Source: JAFNAG01 sp963824985
GTDB lineage: Bacteria > Acidobacteriota > UBA6911
DNA: 64,000 nucleotides
NCBI GenBank assembly: GCA_963824985.1
Contig: CAWGRQ010000020.1
Span: 1-64,000, forward strand
Reading direction: 5' to 3'
Shown here: piece by piece, positions 9,579-17,953 of the stretch
How positions within the stretch are numbered: position 1 is the stretch's first letter
Layout of the letters: every line of letters begins with the position of its first letter
Position numbers and translations under genes: made by a program
The notes under the pieces: generated by a model
Databases searched by the model: none
What the model was told of the DNA's origin: nothing
Seen by the model: only the letters and a program-made list of their open reading frames with translations

Positions 9579-10106
9579 TCAATCGATTTGACTCAGGATC
9601 TCCGACTCCTTCTCCGGAAGGATGCGCCCCATCCATGTATTTCGGACCACGCCCTTGCTGTCCACGACAATGACCGTGGGCGTGCCTCGAGCCCCGATCG
9701 AAGACATCTTCGCCTGCACTACCTGATCCAGGGACAATCCCAATCCGTTCAGATATTTCCTGCCCTCCTCGACTCCCTGCGGAAGCACCGCGATCAGCCT
9801 GATATTCCCGCGCTCAGCGGCCCGCTTGAGGACCTTCTGATAAAAGGGGACGCCTTCTGAGCAGAAATGACACGTCGTCGACAGAACCAGCACGACCGTC
9901 CGATCCGCCCCAGCCCACACGACGCCCGGAAGCGACAGTTTCGCTCCAGCAGGAGGTGCCAGGCCCGCGACTTTTCGCGGCGCGCGCGTCCCATCGGCCG
10001 CGCCCGTTACCAGGTTTCTGCCTAGAATTGCACAGACCAGCAACGCCGCCGCAATAATCGAAAGGTTGGCGAACACTTCAATCCTTCTGACTGCCGTTTC
10101 TCTCAT
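9579..10106 (-). CDS. Membrane-anchored thioredoxin-like protein (TlpA/MauD type)
   Basis: 175 residues. One N-terminal membrane segment (NLSIIAAALLVCAILGRNL) anchors a periplasmic thioredoxin fold. The active site is STTCHFCSEGVPF (CxxC, residues about 78-81), followed by the usual beta-alpha-beta order and the cis-Pro loop GARGTPTVIVVDSKG. Length fits TlpA/MauD-like disulfide oxidoreductases, which reduce or shuffle disulfides outside the cytoplasm. First gene of the minus-strand run 10106-5863, whose other products are all exported and two of which are rich in cysteine. I infer a dedicated redox partner for them. Confidence 0.88.
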   Translation of the reverse strand: MRETAVRRIEVFANLSIIAAALLVCAILGRNLVTGAADGTRAPRKVAGLAPPAGAKLSLPGVVWAGADRTVVLVLSTTCHFCSEGVPFYQKVLKRAAERGNIRLIAVLPQGVEEGRKYLNGLGLSLDQVVQAKMSSIGARGTPTVIVVDSKGVVRNTWMGRILPEKESEILSQID

Positions 10107-10264
10107 CCGCTCAGATCCTTTCCATAATCCACGTGTCGCCGGCGCGGCCGAATGTCATGGAGAACACAATATCGGAGCCGCATTGCACGGCATCTTAGGA
10201 GATGGGAAACGGCCGTGTCATTCAACTATTGCAGGTATGTTGTTGATATTTTGCAATTGTCTAA

Positions 10265-10441
10265 GGCGCGCGTGCCTAAAAAAACGAATCCCGGGACCCG
10301 ATTTCGATGTAGCATGCCGCTGGGAGGGGTCTAAGCCCCGAAGTTAACATAATTGCTTTTTATCGGAAGTTGGAGAGGGGGAACCGAGCCGGCCTGCCCC
10401 ACGGAGCAACCGCGGAAAGGCAGCCAATTCCTCCTATCCGT
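10265..10441. mobile_element. Isolated IS91-type element end
   Basis: A 177-bp segment nearly identical to 39436-39612 (one substitution and one 1-bp indel seen) and related to the end of the IS91 remnant at 5560-5682. It carries no coding sequence. Its right edge falls after CCTATCCGT, where the two copies diverge, marking the element terminus. It lies upstream of the thioredoxin-like operon (start 10106), so it may also have brought or displaced promoter sequence. Confidence 0.7.
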
Positions 10442-10919
10442 CGGTGCGCCCGCGATTTGGCCTATTGCCCATCCCATGCCTTAAATTACCGCGAGAAGGC
10501 GAAAGGATAGTCGCGGTATCAAGAAAGCGGGGGAACCTATCTCGGCGGCGAGTGGATAGGATACCGGCTTCGAAGGTACTAATCAGTTCACTGGTAAGTA
10601 GACATATCGCCTGGCAAGAGCGCGGACAAAAAGGAGACAGAAGACAGGAGACAGAAGAAAAGCATTAAACTCGCGGTTTTGCCCCTGTTGCACGTCATTG
10701 CCCTTTCTATTCTGTCTCCTGTCTCCTCCAGCCAGATGTCCCGATACTTATGAACTGATTAATAACACCTTCGTAGGTGGAAGGTCCGGCCTGTCGAACA
10801 TAGATTGCCCACCTGGGGCGCAAGGGTTTGCAGGACAAATCCAGAGTCTCCGCCCCATGACCTCAATCCAGAATGGGGTCATCTCCGATCCTGGTTGGCG
10901 GCCTGCGGAGTTGCCGCGG
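10442..10919. other. Gene-free stretch with a nested inverted repeat
   Basis: No credible gene. The stretch holds the inverted repeat described at 10571-10773. Purine-rich direct repeats (GGAGACAGAAGACAGGAGAC near 10633) are also seen. Nothing else identified. Confidence 0.5.
10571..10773. repeat. Nested imperfect inverted repeat, MITE-like
   Basis: Outer arms: CGAAGGTACTAATCAGTTCA at 10571-10590 and, on the other strand from 10773, CGAAGGT-gtt-ATTAATCAGTTCA, with similarity continuing inward (AAGTA, GACAT). Inner arms: GGAGACAGGAGACAGAA-type sequence near 10633-10655 and its complement near 10709-10727. Together they can form a fold-back of about 200 bp with no coding potential. Confidence 0.55.
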
Positions 10920-11342
10920 CTATGGCAGCACGGTGAATCCTTCTTTCAATGCTGATTCGCGCAGGTTCTGATCCAGGCAGACGAATTCAGCCCCCGAAGT
11001 CTTCTCTTCGGTCCAGATCAGGGATGCCGCCAACTGCATGGCGTCTCCTGCCCGCAGGGAGTGGACCGCGAGCAAGCGCTCGGCGCGATCCCTCACGGGC
11101 TCAGTGGGCAGGACTTCAGACCATTCCGAGGCGAGCGCGGAAAGAGCCGCTCTCGTTGACCTGTCAGCCTTTGATGTCAGTGCGCCTTCCCGGCGGCGTC
11201 GCGATACAGCAGACGTACATTCCACCCGCGTAGCCCACCAGACAATCAGGTCGCTATCCTTTTCGGCCAGAGCCCTGATCTTGCCGGATGCCGGTTCGTC
11301 AAGACAGAGAGGTATTATCGCCGAAGAATCCCAGAATCTCAT
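10920..11342 (-). CDS. PIN-domain toxin (VapC-like ribonuclease)
   Basis: 140 residues from ATG 11342, which overlaps the antitoxin stop (ATGA). PIN-domain acidic residues are visible: MRFWDSSAIIPL (first Asp), VECTSAVSRR (Glu), HSLRAGDAMQLAASL (Asp) and FVCLDQNLRESA (Asp). Proteins of this family are Mg-dependent RNases that stop translation by cutting tRNA or rRNA, and are held inactive by the cognate antitoxin. Complete and apparently intact. Transcription is expected from the promoter at 11703-11731. Confidence 0.88.
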   Translation of the reverse strand: MRFWDSSAIIPLCLDEPASGKIRALAEKDSDLIVWWATRVECTSAVSRRRREGALTSKADRSTRAALSALASEWSEVLPTEPVRDRAERLLAVHSLRAGDAMQLAASLIWTEEKTSGAEFVCLDQNLRESALKEGFTVLP

Positions 11343-11635
11343 CTGCCACTTTCTCTTTCTTCGAGGAGCGCCCGGAGGACCGATCTTCCTGGATCCTGCG
11401 CCTTCGACATCCTGCCGAAGCCTTTCGGCAACCGACCCGAACCGAGCTTGATCAGCCCACGCTTTTCGAGGCCTGCCATGGCATCTCTGCGGGCTGTCGC
11501 GCGCGCCACCGGCACTACGCGCGCCACCGGCTGGCCGCGGTCCGTCACCAGCACTTCCTCCCCTCCCTTGACTCGATTCAAGTACTCGCTCAATCGCGCC
11601 TTCAATTCTGAAATGGCAGCAGTCCTCATGATCAT
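11339..11635 (-). CDS. Phd/YefM-type antitoxin
   Basis: 98 residues. ATG 11635 is preceded by GAGGAG; a second ATG two codons on is an alternative. The N-terminal part (TAAISELKARLSEYLNRVKGGEEVLVTDRGQPVARVVP) is the typical Phd/YefM fold that binds operator DNA; the C-terminal part is the expected flexible toxin-binding tail. The stop overlaps the toxin ATG, so the two are translationally coupled. Such antitoxins repress their own promoter together with the toxin; the palindrome at 11698-11712 is the likely operator. Confidence 0.9.
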   Translation of the reverse strand: MIMRTAAISELKARLSEYLNRVKGGEEVLVTDRGQPVARVVPVARATARRDAMAGLEKRGLIKLGSGRLPKGFGRMSKAQDPGRSVLRALLEERESGR

Positions 11636-11654
11636 GGTCTCCTCTTTCGGCCAA

Positions 11655-11905
11655 GGGTGCGCGCCTTGACCGCGGCGCGATCCGGCCCAATTCATCGTGA
11701 CTATTATAGTCAGATGATAATGTCTTGGAAAGTGCTGCATTTTCCCCATCACGGCCTGCTGCACACTCCACACCTCAAACGAGTGCCCCGAACCAGCCGG
11801 CTCCCGGTGTGCGCCTTGCGCATCCGGCCCGCATCATTGTGACGAACATAGTCATATGGAAGCTGTTTGTTAGGTCCGGTATTTTCCCGATCGCGGCCTG
11901 TGCCG
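11655..11905. repeat. Direct repeat of the toxin-antitoxin control region
   Basis: About 100 bp at 11655-11760 (GCGCCTTGACC..., ATCCGGCCC, TCGTGACTATTATAGTCA, ATTTTCCCCATC, CGGCCTG) recurs in diverged form at 11808-11905 (GCGCCTTGCGC, CATCCGGCCC, TTGTGACGAACATAGTCA, ATTTTCCCGATC, GCGGCCTG). The second copy has lost the TATAAT and the perfect palindrome. Part of the segment between them (CACACTCC-CACCT) also appears near 13277. Confidence 0.6.
11698..11731 (-). promoter_or_regulatory. Autoregulated promoter-operator of the toxin-antitoxin pair
   Basis: On the minus strand TTTCCA (11731-11726), a 17-bp spacer and a consensus TATAAT (11708-11703) lie 68 bp upstream of the antitoxin ATG. The -10 box sits inside the palindrome TGACTATTATAGTCA (11698-11712), so a bound antitoxin would block RNA polymerase directly. 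Confidence 0.72.
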
Positions 11906-11989
11906 CGGTTCCGCAACCTCGCCCATAGACGAACTCCGGACCGGGGTGCGATGGAAACAGGAAACTGCCGGGCTGCCTGGATTGTGCGG

Positions 11990-13234
11990 TCAGCGGCCCG
12001 GCGGTGTTTGGGCCTGCGACTCTTCCGGAGGCCGTACGGATCTGAACTCACGCCAGAGCGCGAGGTCATAGAGGATCTTCAATCCGCCACATAAGAAAAA
12101 GGGCGCGCTGAGGAGTCCCGGGATTCCGAGGAATACGCCGGTAATCGAAGGTGACAGAGCCGCGCCCGCGGAACGGGCTATGCCGGTCAGCCCTGCCGCT
12201 GCGGATCGCTCATCGGGCGCGACGACCGCCATGATGTACGACTGCCTGGTCGGCACGTCCATTTGGGAAATGCAGAACCGCAACAGCAGCATCACAATGG
12301 CGAGGGTTGATGTGGGCATTAGGGGCACCAGCATCAGCAGGATGCTGGAGGGGATATGCGTGAATACCATGGTGTTGATCAAGCCGATCCGGTTGGCGAT
12401 CCGCGCGGACAGCAGCGCCGAAATGCCGGCCAGCACATCTGAAGCGAAAAAGATCAGCCCGAGGATGCCCGGCCCGATGCCGAACCTGAGGTAAAACCAG
12501 TAGGCCAACATGGACTGAATGATGAGTCCGCCCGCGAACGCATCCACCGCAAATAGGGCGCTGAGTTTGATTACGATCTTGCGCGAATGCGGGAGGCCGA
12601 GCGCTCCCGATGAAGCGGCAATTCTCGATTCCCGCGCCGCCTCTATGCCCGGCGAAAGGGCGGTGAACAGAATGCCGATGAGGAGTCCTCCCAGAGCATA
12701 TCCGGCCAGAACGGCGCGGTAAGCCTCCAGCGCCGGCACGCCCCGGCCCTGCAACGTCTGAGCCAGCCAGCCACCGCACAGGGCGCCCAGCGCAGCGGCA
12801 AATGACCCTGCCAGATTGTACCAGGCGAACGTCCGGGTGCGCACGCGGTTGGATAGCCCTTGGGCCAGCGCGGCCTGCTCTACGGAGAGGAACGGCCCGA
12901 TTTCCTTGCCGCTGGGACTGATCACGCCGACGATAGCCACCGACATCAGGACGACGAAATTGCGGCTGACCAGAAATACGGCGCCGGCGCCCAGCATCAG
13001 CAGCGCTCCGGCGATCAGCGTCCGCTTCCGCCCGACTCGGTCGGCAAAGGCAGTCAACAACCATGTAATGGCTGCATCGCCGGCCAGAGTGAGGGTGAAT
13101 AGCAGCCCGATTTGTTCTTCCCGCAGACCCGCCTCGGCGAGGTATAGGGCAAGCACGATGGATAAGGATCCGTAGCTGAAAAGCCGGGCGGCGCGCGTCG
13201 TGAAAAGCAAGACAATGTCCGCGTCATGCTTCAT
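11990..13234 (-). CDS. MFS-family transporter
   Basis: About 414 residues from ATG 13234 (a GTG at 13255 in frame is an alternative; neither has a strong ribosome site). Roughly twelve hydrophobic segments are visible. The loop between segments 2 and 3 carries the family motif ADRVGRKRTLIAGALL (D-R-x-G-R-[KR]). The second half (FGIGPGILGLIFFASDVLAGISALLSARIANRIGLINTM) repeats the pattern. Drug or metabolite efflux is common in this group, but the substrate cannot be told. It stands alone on the minus strand between the toxin-antitoxin pair and the VWA gene. Intact. Confidence 0.87.
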   Translation of the reverse strand: MKHDADIVLLFTTRAARLFSYGSLSIVLALYLAEAGLREEQIGLLFTLTLAGDAAITWLLTAFADRVGRKRTLIAGALLMLGAGAVFLVSRNFVVLMSVAIVGVISPSGKEIGPFLSVEQAALAQGLSNRVRTRTFAWYNLAGSFAAALGALCGGWLAQTLQGRGVPALEAYRAVLAGYALGGLLIGILFTALSPGIEAARESRIAASSGALGLPHSRKIVIKLSALFAVDAFAGGLIIQSMLAYWFYLRFGIGPGILGLIFFASDVLAGISALLSARIANRIGLINTMVFTHIPSSILLMLVPLMPTSTLAIVMLLLRFCISQMDVPTRQSYIMAVVAPDERSAAAGLTGIARSAGAALSPSITGVFLGIPGLLSAPFFLCGGLKILYDLALWREFRSVRPPEESQAQTPPGR

Positions 13235-13255
13235 GGGCAAATCCCGTTCATGCAC

Positions 13256-13590
13256 CCGTCAGCCCGCAAGGCCTGATGCACACTCCGCACCTGAAAGGGG
13301 TTATCAGCTTTCCTCGAATCACCCGGCAACCATCGGCCGCGCCGTTATCTCTGCTCACTTGCCTTCGGCAGCTGGCACCCCTCATTCATGATTTTATAGG
13401 CACGGCCACTGAAGATGAAGCGTCGGTATGCAGCGCCATGCCCGGCAATCGATCGTCGGCGATATTGACGACAGCGCGCAACTCCACTTCACCCGGATTA
13501 TGGAGGAATTCAGGGCAAAAGCATTTTGGGACACGGAAGAACACGGATTCCATCGGTCCGCGTTATTCCGTGTCTCAATCGGTTTTTGCC
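13256..13590. other. Gene-free stretch
   Basis: No supported gene. Contains a partial copy of the repeat spacer found near 11757 and a GGACACGGAAGAACACGGAT motif near 13529-13550 that recurs near 43132. Confidence 0.4.
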
Positions 13591-15525
13591 TTACGGCTCT
13601 TTCGGCACTTTTCGGTTGACCTGATATCCGGGCCGGGCGCGCACTTTGACGCCGTCCCTGGCGGTAGTGACCTGGATGCGCCGGAAGGAACCGCTATCCA
13701 ATGGACCCGTCGGGTAATAGCAGAGGGTGTATTGATGGCGCAGCTCTTCGGCAATTGCAGAGAACGCGAGCGGAAGGTCGGCGCCTTTCGAGGCGTTGAA
13801 AAGGCGGCCCCCGCTGTTTGAGGCCAGTTCCTGCAGGTATTGCGCACCCTGGGAGTAGGCCGCGGCGGCCCCTGCGGCGGCGTTGCGGTATTTGGTTTTC
13901 GGCATCGGCGTGTCGTATTTTATGACGTAGACGAGGACGTCCGACTCTTCAATCCTCGCCAGAGTGCTCGGCGCCGTTGCCAGCCGGCTCCCGGTATCGA
14001 CCCCGTCCGTGAAGAGCAGCATCGCCTTCCGGCCGGTCACTTGGTTCAGTCTTTCGGTCACGGTCAGATCAACGGCATCGTAGAGCCGGGTTCCTACGTA
14101 TTCGGTCTTATCCCATTGCTGCTTGCGGGCTTTGTCTGGGCCGGAATAAGGGATGCCGGCCCGCGCCACCGCATTCTTGATTCCGCTGCGAAGGCGTCCG
14201 CGATCTCCGGTAAACTCGGAATCGACATAAATCACGTTGCTGAGCGAAAGCGCCATTAGTTCATCTTCAGGGCGCAATGATTCCAGAAACGTCAGGCCGG
14301 CGCTCTCGATGTCGGAGCGAACGAAACCGGTGCTTCGGGAAGTGTCCATCATCAATGCCGTGCGGAATGGCGCGGATTCGTCGATAAGCCGCTCGATCTT
14401 CTGCTCGATGCCGTTTTCAAACAGGCGGAAGTCCTTCAGCGTGAGATCCGGAATATAGCGGCCGTTGGCGTCGCTGGCGATCACCGGCACGGTTACAAGC
14501 ACCGTCTCCGTCCTGATCACATTGGCGGAAGGAATCTGCCCAATCCCTTCCGCAGAGCGGATCAGGCTCCCGGAGTCCCCCACGGATTGCGGCCGCCGGC
14601 TGGAAACCGCCCCGGGGGCGCCGGTCGGCTGGATCGACCATGCGGGACAGATGGTCGGGAGGTCGGCTGGCCATTTCGACTTCTTGAAGAACCGCGCCAC
14701 CAGGTCTTTTATGGAAGCGGACCGCGTGGACAGATACGGATCCACTCCCGCGCTGATAGATTGGTAAGGAGTCGCCCCCTGCCATACTGTCGCGCCGGCC
14801 CAGGTTCCGGCCCGCAAAAAGGCGGCGCAATCGACCGGATCACGCCGGTAAACTTCCGAGGGCACCACCACGGCAATGGCGGCTTGGCGCAACTGCTGTC
14901 CGAAGATCGGACCGGAGTCTGTAGCGAAATAATTCATCCGGCCGCCGCCCTCCGGCGCCCAATAGGTGTAATACAGGCCCTCGACGAGAAAGACGAAATC
15001 CGCCTTTTCGGCGGAATCGACAAGCTCGTAGGCCTTCTCTTTCCGGAACTCCGCCTCGATCTCCTTGCGCATCAGGGGATCCAACCAGCCAGATGGACAT
15101 ACACCTGCTATAAGCGCGGACAGCTCTCCCCAGTTCGGTCGGGCCCGCTCGAGGATGCCGGAATCGCGAGGAAAGTACGGAGGCGGAACAATCAACGGTC
15201 TGGCTTCACGATCCAACGGATGAGTGGGGCCGAGAGCGGAGTTTATTACCCACTTCCCGTCTGAATGCATGTAGACCGAATACCGGATGAATCCATATAC
15301 ATTGCCTTCATAATTGGGGAGTTTATTGATGCGCCGAAAATCTCCGCTGACCAGGGCGGTGCGGAGCTCCGGAGGGCACAATGTGAAGAGCGAAGAATCG
15401 TGAATCGCAACCACGTAGATGCGTGCGGGAGCAGGTTTGGCAGATCGTACGGCAGGGTACGCCGTACCAAGCAAAGCAATAACAGTGATCCCGGCAATGA
15501 CGGCTGCGTTCTTTCGCGTAGTCAC
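13591..15525 (-). CDS. Secreted VWFA-related Acidobacterial-domain protein
   Basis: 644 residues from GTG 15525 with GGAGGT upstream. Signal peptide or anchor at residues 8-25 (AVIAGITVIALLGTAYPAV). Residues about 30-300 form an unassigned domain with four or more cysteines. Residues about 340-640 match the VWFA-related domain described in Acidobacteria: entry strand TVLVTVPVIASDANGRYIPDLTLKDFRLFENG, then a MIDAS-like MMDTSRST (DxSxS), LLFTDGVDTGS and the C-terminal HQYTLCYYPTGPLDSG with a final RARPGYQV. These proteins probably bind metal and mediate surface or periplasmic protein contacts; the role is not established. Lies 22 bp behind the gene at 15548-16021. Confidence 0.88.
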   Translation of the reverse strand: MTTRKNAAVIAGITVIALLGTAYPAVRSAKPAPARIYVVAIHDSSLFTLCPPELRTALVSGDFRRINKLPNYEGNVYGFIRYSVYMHSDGKWVINSALGPTHPLDREARPLIVPPPYFPRDSGILERARPNWGELSALIAGVCPSGWLDPLMRKEIEAEFRKEKAYELVDSAEKADFVFLVEGLYYTYWAPEGGGRMNYFATDSGPIFGQQLRQAAIAVVVPSEVYRRDPVDCAAFLRAGTWAGATVWQGATPYQSISAGVDPYLSTRSASIKDLVARFFKKSKWPADLPTICPAWSIQPTGAPGAVSSRRPQSVGDSGSLIRSAEGIGQIPSANVIRTETVLVTVPVIASDANGRYIPDLTLKDFRLFENGIEQKIERLIDESAPFRTALMMDTSRSTGFVRSDIESAGLTFLESLRPEDELMALSLSNVIYVDSEFTGDRGRLRSGIKNAVARAGIPYSGPDKARKQQWDKTEYVGTRLYDAVDLTVTERLNQVTGRKAMLLFTDGVDTGSRLATAPSTLARIEESDVLVYVIKYDTPMPKTKYRNAAAGAAAAYSQGAQYLQELASNSGGRLFNASKGADLPLAFSAIAEELRHQYTLCYYPTGPLDSGSFRRIQVTTARDGVKVRARPGYQVNRKVPKEP

Positions 15526-15547
15526 CTTACCTCCGCACGGATATCAG

Positions 15548-16021
15548 TTATTTACCTTGCATTGCCTCCTTTACCAGGCGCGAGATACGCTCCGTTCTTT
15601 CCCAAGGCAATCCTTCAATCATGACCACATAGATGCCATAATTAAACCAAAGAGTTGTCAAATTGTTTGAAGACCGCAAAACATATGCCTTGTCAGCAAT
15701 TCCATTTATCCGTTCAGCTATTCCCTGAGCCGGGCTTAGCCGCCACTTTTCCAGCAAGTCATCACACTCCGTAATCGAAACACATCGTTTGATACTCACC
15801 CCAAGTTGCATCCCGGTTATATTCCATTTCTGAACACTGGTAGTTTCATCAGCATAGTGGCGCAGCAACTGCCCATCCTTCTCGGTCGCCCCGACTTTGC
15901 GTTGAACGTCCATTGCCACCTTATTCAACGCTCGCTCGCCACCCTGCTTGTCGTGCGACAATATCACAATAGGGCCGAAAAGATATATTACCGCCACAGC
16001 CTCTAAGATGCGTCTCACCAT
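15548..16021 (-). CDS. Exported protein of unknown function, 157 aa
   Basis: Starts at ATG 16021 behind GGAGGAG. An N-terminal hydrophobic segment (AVAVIYLFGPIVILS) suggests a signal peptide or anchor. The rest is mostly helical with two cysteines (RCVSITECD) and no recognised motif. It precedes the VWA gene by 22 bp and is likely co-transcribed with it. The inverted repeat of the insertion element starts only 39 bp upstream of its start codon, so the original promoter may have been separated from this pair. Confidence 0.7.
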   Translation of the reverse strand: MVRRILEAVAVIYLFGPIVILSHDKQGGERALNKVAMDVQRKVGATEKDGQLLRHYADETTSVQKWNITGMQLGVSIKRCVSITECDDLLEKWRLSPAQGIAERINGIADKAYVLRSSNNLTTLWFNYGIYVVMIEGLPWERTERISRLVKEAMQGK

Positions 16022-16117
16022 TAAATCTCCTCCCTCAAATAATCACTTTCTTGATAAGTCTACGGCGTCAAAAGTCGGTTGGATGAGTCGTAATTGTGCC
16101 AAGTTTGCCGCATCACA

Positions 16118-17953
16118 TTAGCAAATTGCCGCCAGGATTCGTTCCTCCATGGCTTCAGTGCGAACCAGTTTCTTGTCAGCCAACGGCATTGAAGCAGTCT
16201 CCGCGTCGCAGGGTTGGGGCGTGTGGCTTCTTGCGTGCAGGGAATGTGCCCGGTCTCCATGGTCAAGATCCGCGAAAGCCCGCGGGAGAAGAGAGATATC
16301 TCCGCAGACGATTTCCACGTAGTCGGCTCGGGTCAGATTCAATGCGAGTGCGGCTTCCGCGGGCAGACGTTCAAAATCCTGTGTCAGGATTTTCCTGCCG
16401 CTGCGGCGTCTTTCGCCATGTTTCATTCCATGGAAGAAGCCTTCGAGGATATTGTTGGTACGGTCAACCAGGCGGATGCCGCCGGTTTGCCGGGAGAGCT
16501 TGATTACATGCCCCCAAAGGCAGGGTCCGTGGCGTTCGAGGTGCGCAAGCATGACATCCACAGCCTGGCGCTTGTCTTTGGCCGGCCCGCGTTCGGGGCG
16601 GCGTTGTTTGAGGCTTGCGGCAAGCTTGTCTATGGCGGACCGGATATCTTGATAGTCGTCCGTCGTTTGTGGCGGCGCTTCGACGGAATCCGCCGCATCC
16701 TTTCTCCCGCCCGATTTTGCACCCAGGCGCAAAGCCGCGCGCAATTCGCGAAACAGTTTCTTCCGCTTGTCCAAATCAATGGCCACCTGGGAGAACGGCG
16801 GCACATCGCAGTCCATTCGCGCAAGCATTTTCCGCAATGCGACGAGCTGTTTTGTAACCCGCGGATCTGCCGGCTGCTTTCGCAGGAAGCCGCAGGCTGC
16901 CCAGTAGCCATGCAGGCAACGGATATAGAAGTCCAGGTAGGGCAAATCAAAGGGAAAGCCTTCATCGTTGCCTTCAGCGGCGTAGTCGAGGATCCCCTGA
17001 GCCAGTGCGCGAACCACGGCGATGCCACCCATGCCTTCCGGCAGACCGAGTTGCTCGGCCGGCTTTGCCTGCCAGGCAAGAACGTCCACGCGCGCGTCCC
17101 GGATCTTGTCTCCAAGGCCCTGTCCCAGCTTGCGGACGAACGCACGCAGATCCTCGCGGATGTCGATGTGGCGGAACAACGCCCGCAGCTTGTCGTGACC
17201 TTCACGCAGAAGGTCGGATCCGACATCATTCAGAAAATGTTGATGGCAGGCCAGGATCGGAACAGGCGCGGGACATTTGCCCACGAACTGTTCCGCGGCC
17301 TCGGTGATCGCCCTGCCAAGATCACGTGCCACGGCACATGGGGGACCGAAAAGGGCGGCGGTTTCCTCCAGCCGAGGCAGGATCGCATCGGAGCGTTCCG
17401 TGGGTATCTTCCATGCCCCAAGCACCCATCGGCGCCATCCCGAATAGGCCACCAAAAGCGTGCCTCGTCCATCCTCGCCGGTTGCATCCACATGCAGCGG
17501 CCAACCGCCGTCCTGCTGCATGGCGGCGCGCAATGCGGACGCCTTGCGCCGATGCAGCTCACCCAAATATGCGAGGAATCGCCTGCCGAGGTCGCTGACC
17601 TCGCCGGTGGAGAGGACGATGCCGTGCTCTTCCTTGAGACTGGCGCGGATCTCTTCGCGCTGCCGGTGATGAACGAAGCGCTCAAATCCAACATAGGCCA
17701 TGACGTCATACCCGAAGATACTCCCAGGCGGAATCAAGGAAGCCAAAGCCGCATGCCTGCAGACAGCCCGAGATTCTTCCTGCCGGCAACCCGAGGCGCA
17801 AACACGCACCGTTTCACGCACGCGGAAGGTGCCGTGACACAAGGTTGCCCCGTAGCGCTGGAGCGTTTTCTGCATATGGGTCGGCCCATTACAGATCCGG
17901 CATGCCCGGCTGGGATCCTCCGCGATTACCCGAACCCAGGCGACCTCGATCAT
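16118..17953 (-). CDS. Putative DDE-type transposase with N-terminal zinc ribbon
   Basis: 611 residues from ATG 17953 (AGGA just upstream). A zinc-ribbon-like region is at residues 17-60 (CRICNGPTHMQ, then CASGCRQEES). A helical DNA-binding region leads to the likely catalytic core: first Asp in WPLHVDATGEDG, second in AVARDLGRAITEA, and Glu in NNILEGFFHGMKHGERRRSG, where the spacing and the basic GERRRSGR after the Glu recall MULE/IS66/ISL3-like transposases. It fills most of an element bounded by perfect terminal repeats. The frame upstream of the ATG stays open back to a run of seven A (minus strand, 18036-18030) within the preceding gene, so a frameshifted fusion product is possible. Family name uncertain. 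Confidence 0.72.
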   Translation of the reverse strand: MIEVAWVRVIAEDPSRACRICNGPTHMQKTLQRYGATLCHGTFRVRETVRVCASGCRQEESRAVCRHAALASLIPPGSIFGYDVMAYVGFERFVHHRQREEIRASLKEEHGIVLSTGEVSDLGRRFLAYLGELHRRKASALRAAMQQDGGWPLHVDATGEDGRGTLLVAYSGWRRWVLGAWKIPTERSDAILPRLEETAALFGPPCAVARDLGRAITEAAEQFVGKCPAPVPILACHQHFLNDVGSDLLREGHDKLRALFRHIDIREDLRAFVRKLGQGLGDKIRDARVDVLAWQAKPAEQLGLPEGMGGIAVVRALAQGILDYAAEGNDEGFPFDLPYLDFYIRCLHGYWAACGFLRKQPADPRVTKQLVALRKMLARMDCDVPPFSQVAIDLDKRKKLFRELRAALRLGAKSGGRKDAADSVEAPPQTTDDYQDIRSAIDKLAASLKQRRPERGPAKDKRQAVDVMLAHLERHGPCLWGHVIKLSRQTGGIRLVDRTNNILEGFFHGMKHGERRRSGRKILTQDFERLPAEAALALNLTRADYVEIVCGDISLLPRAFADLDHGDRAHSLHARSHTPQPCDAETASMPLADKKLVRTEAMEERILAAIC

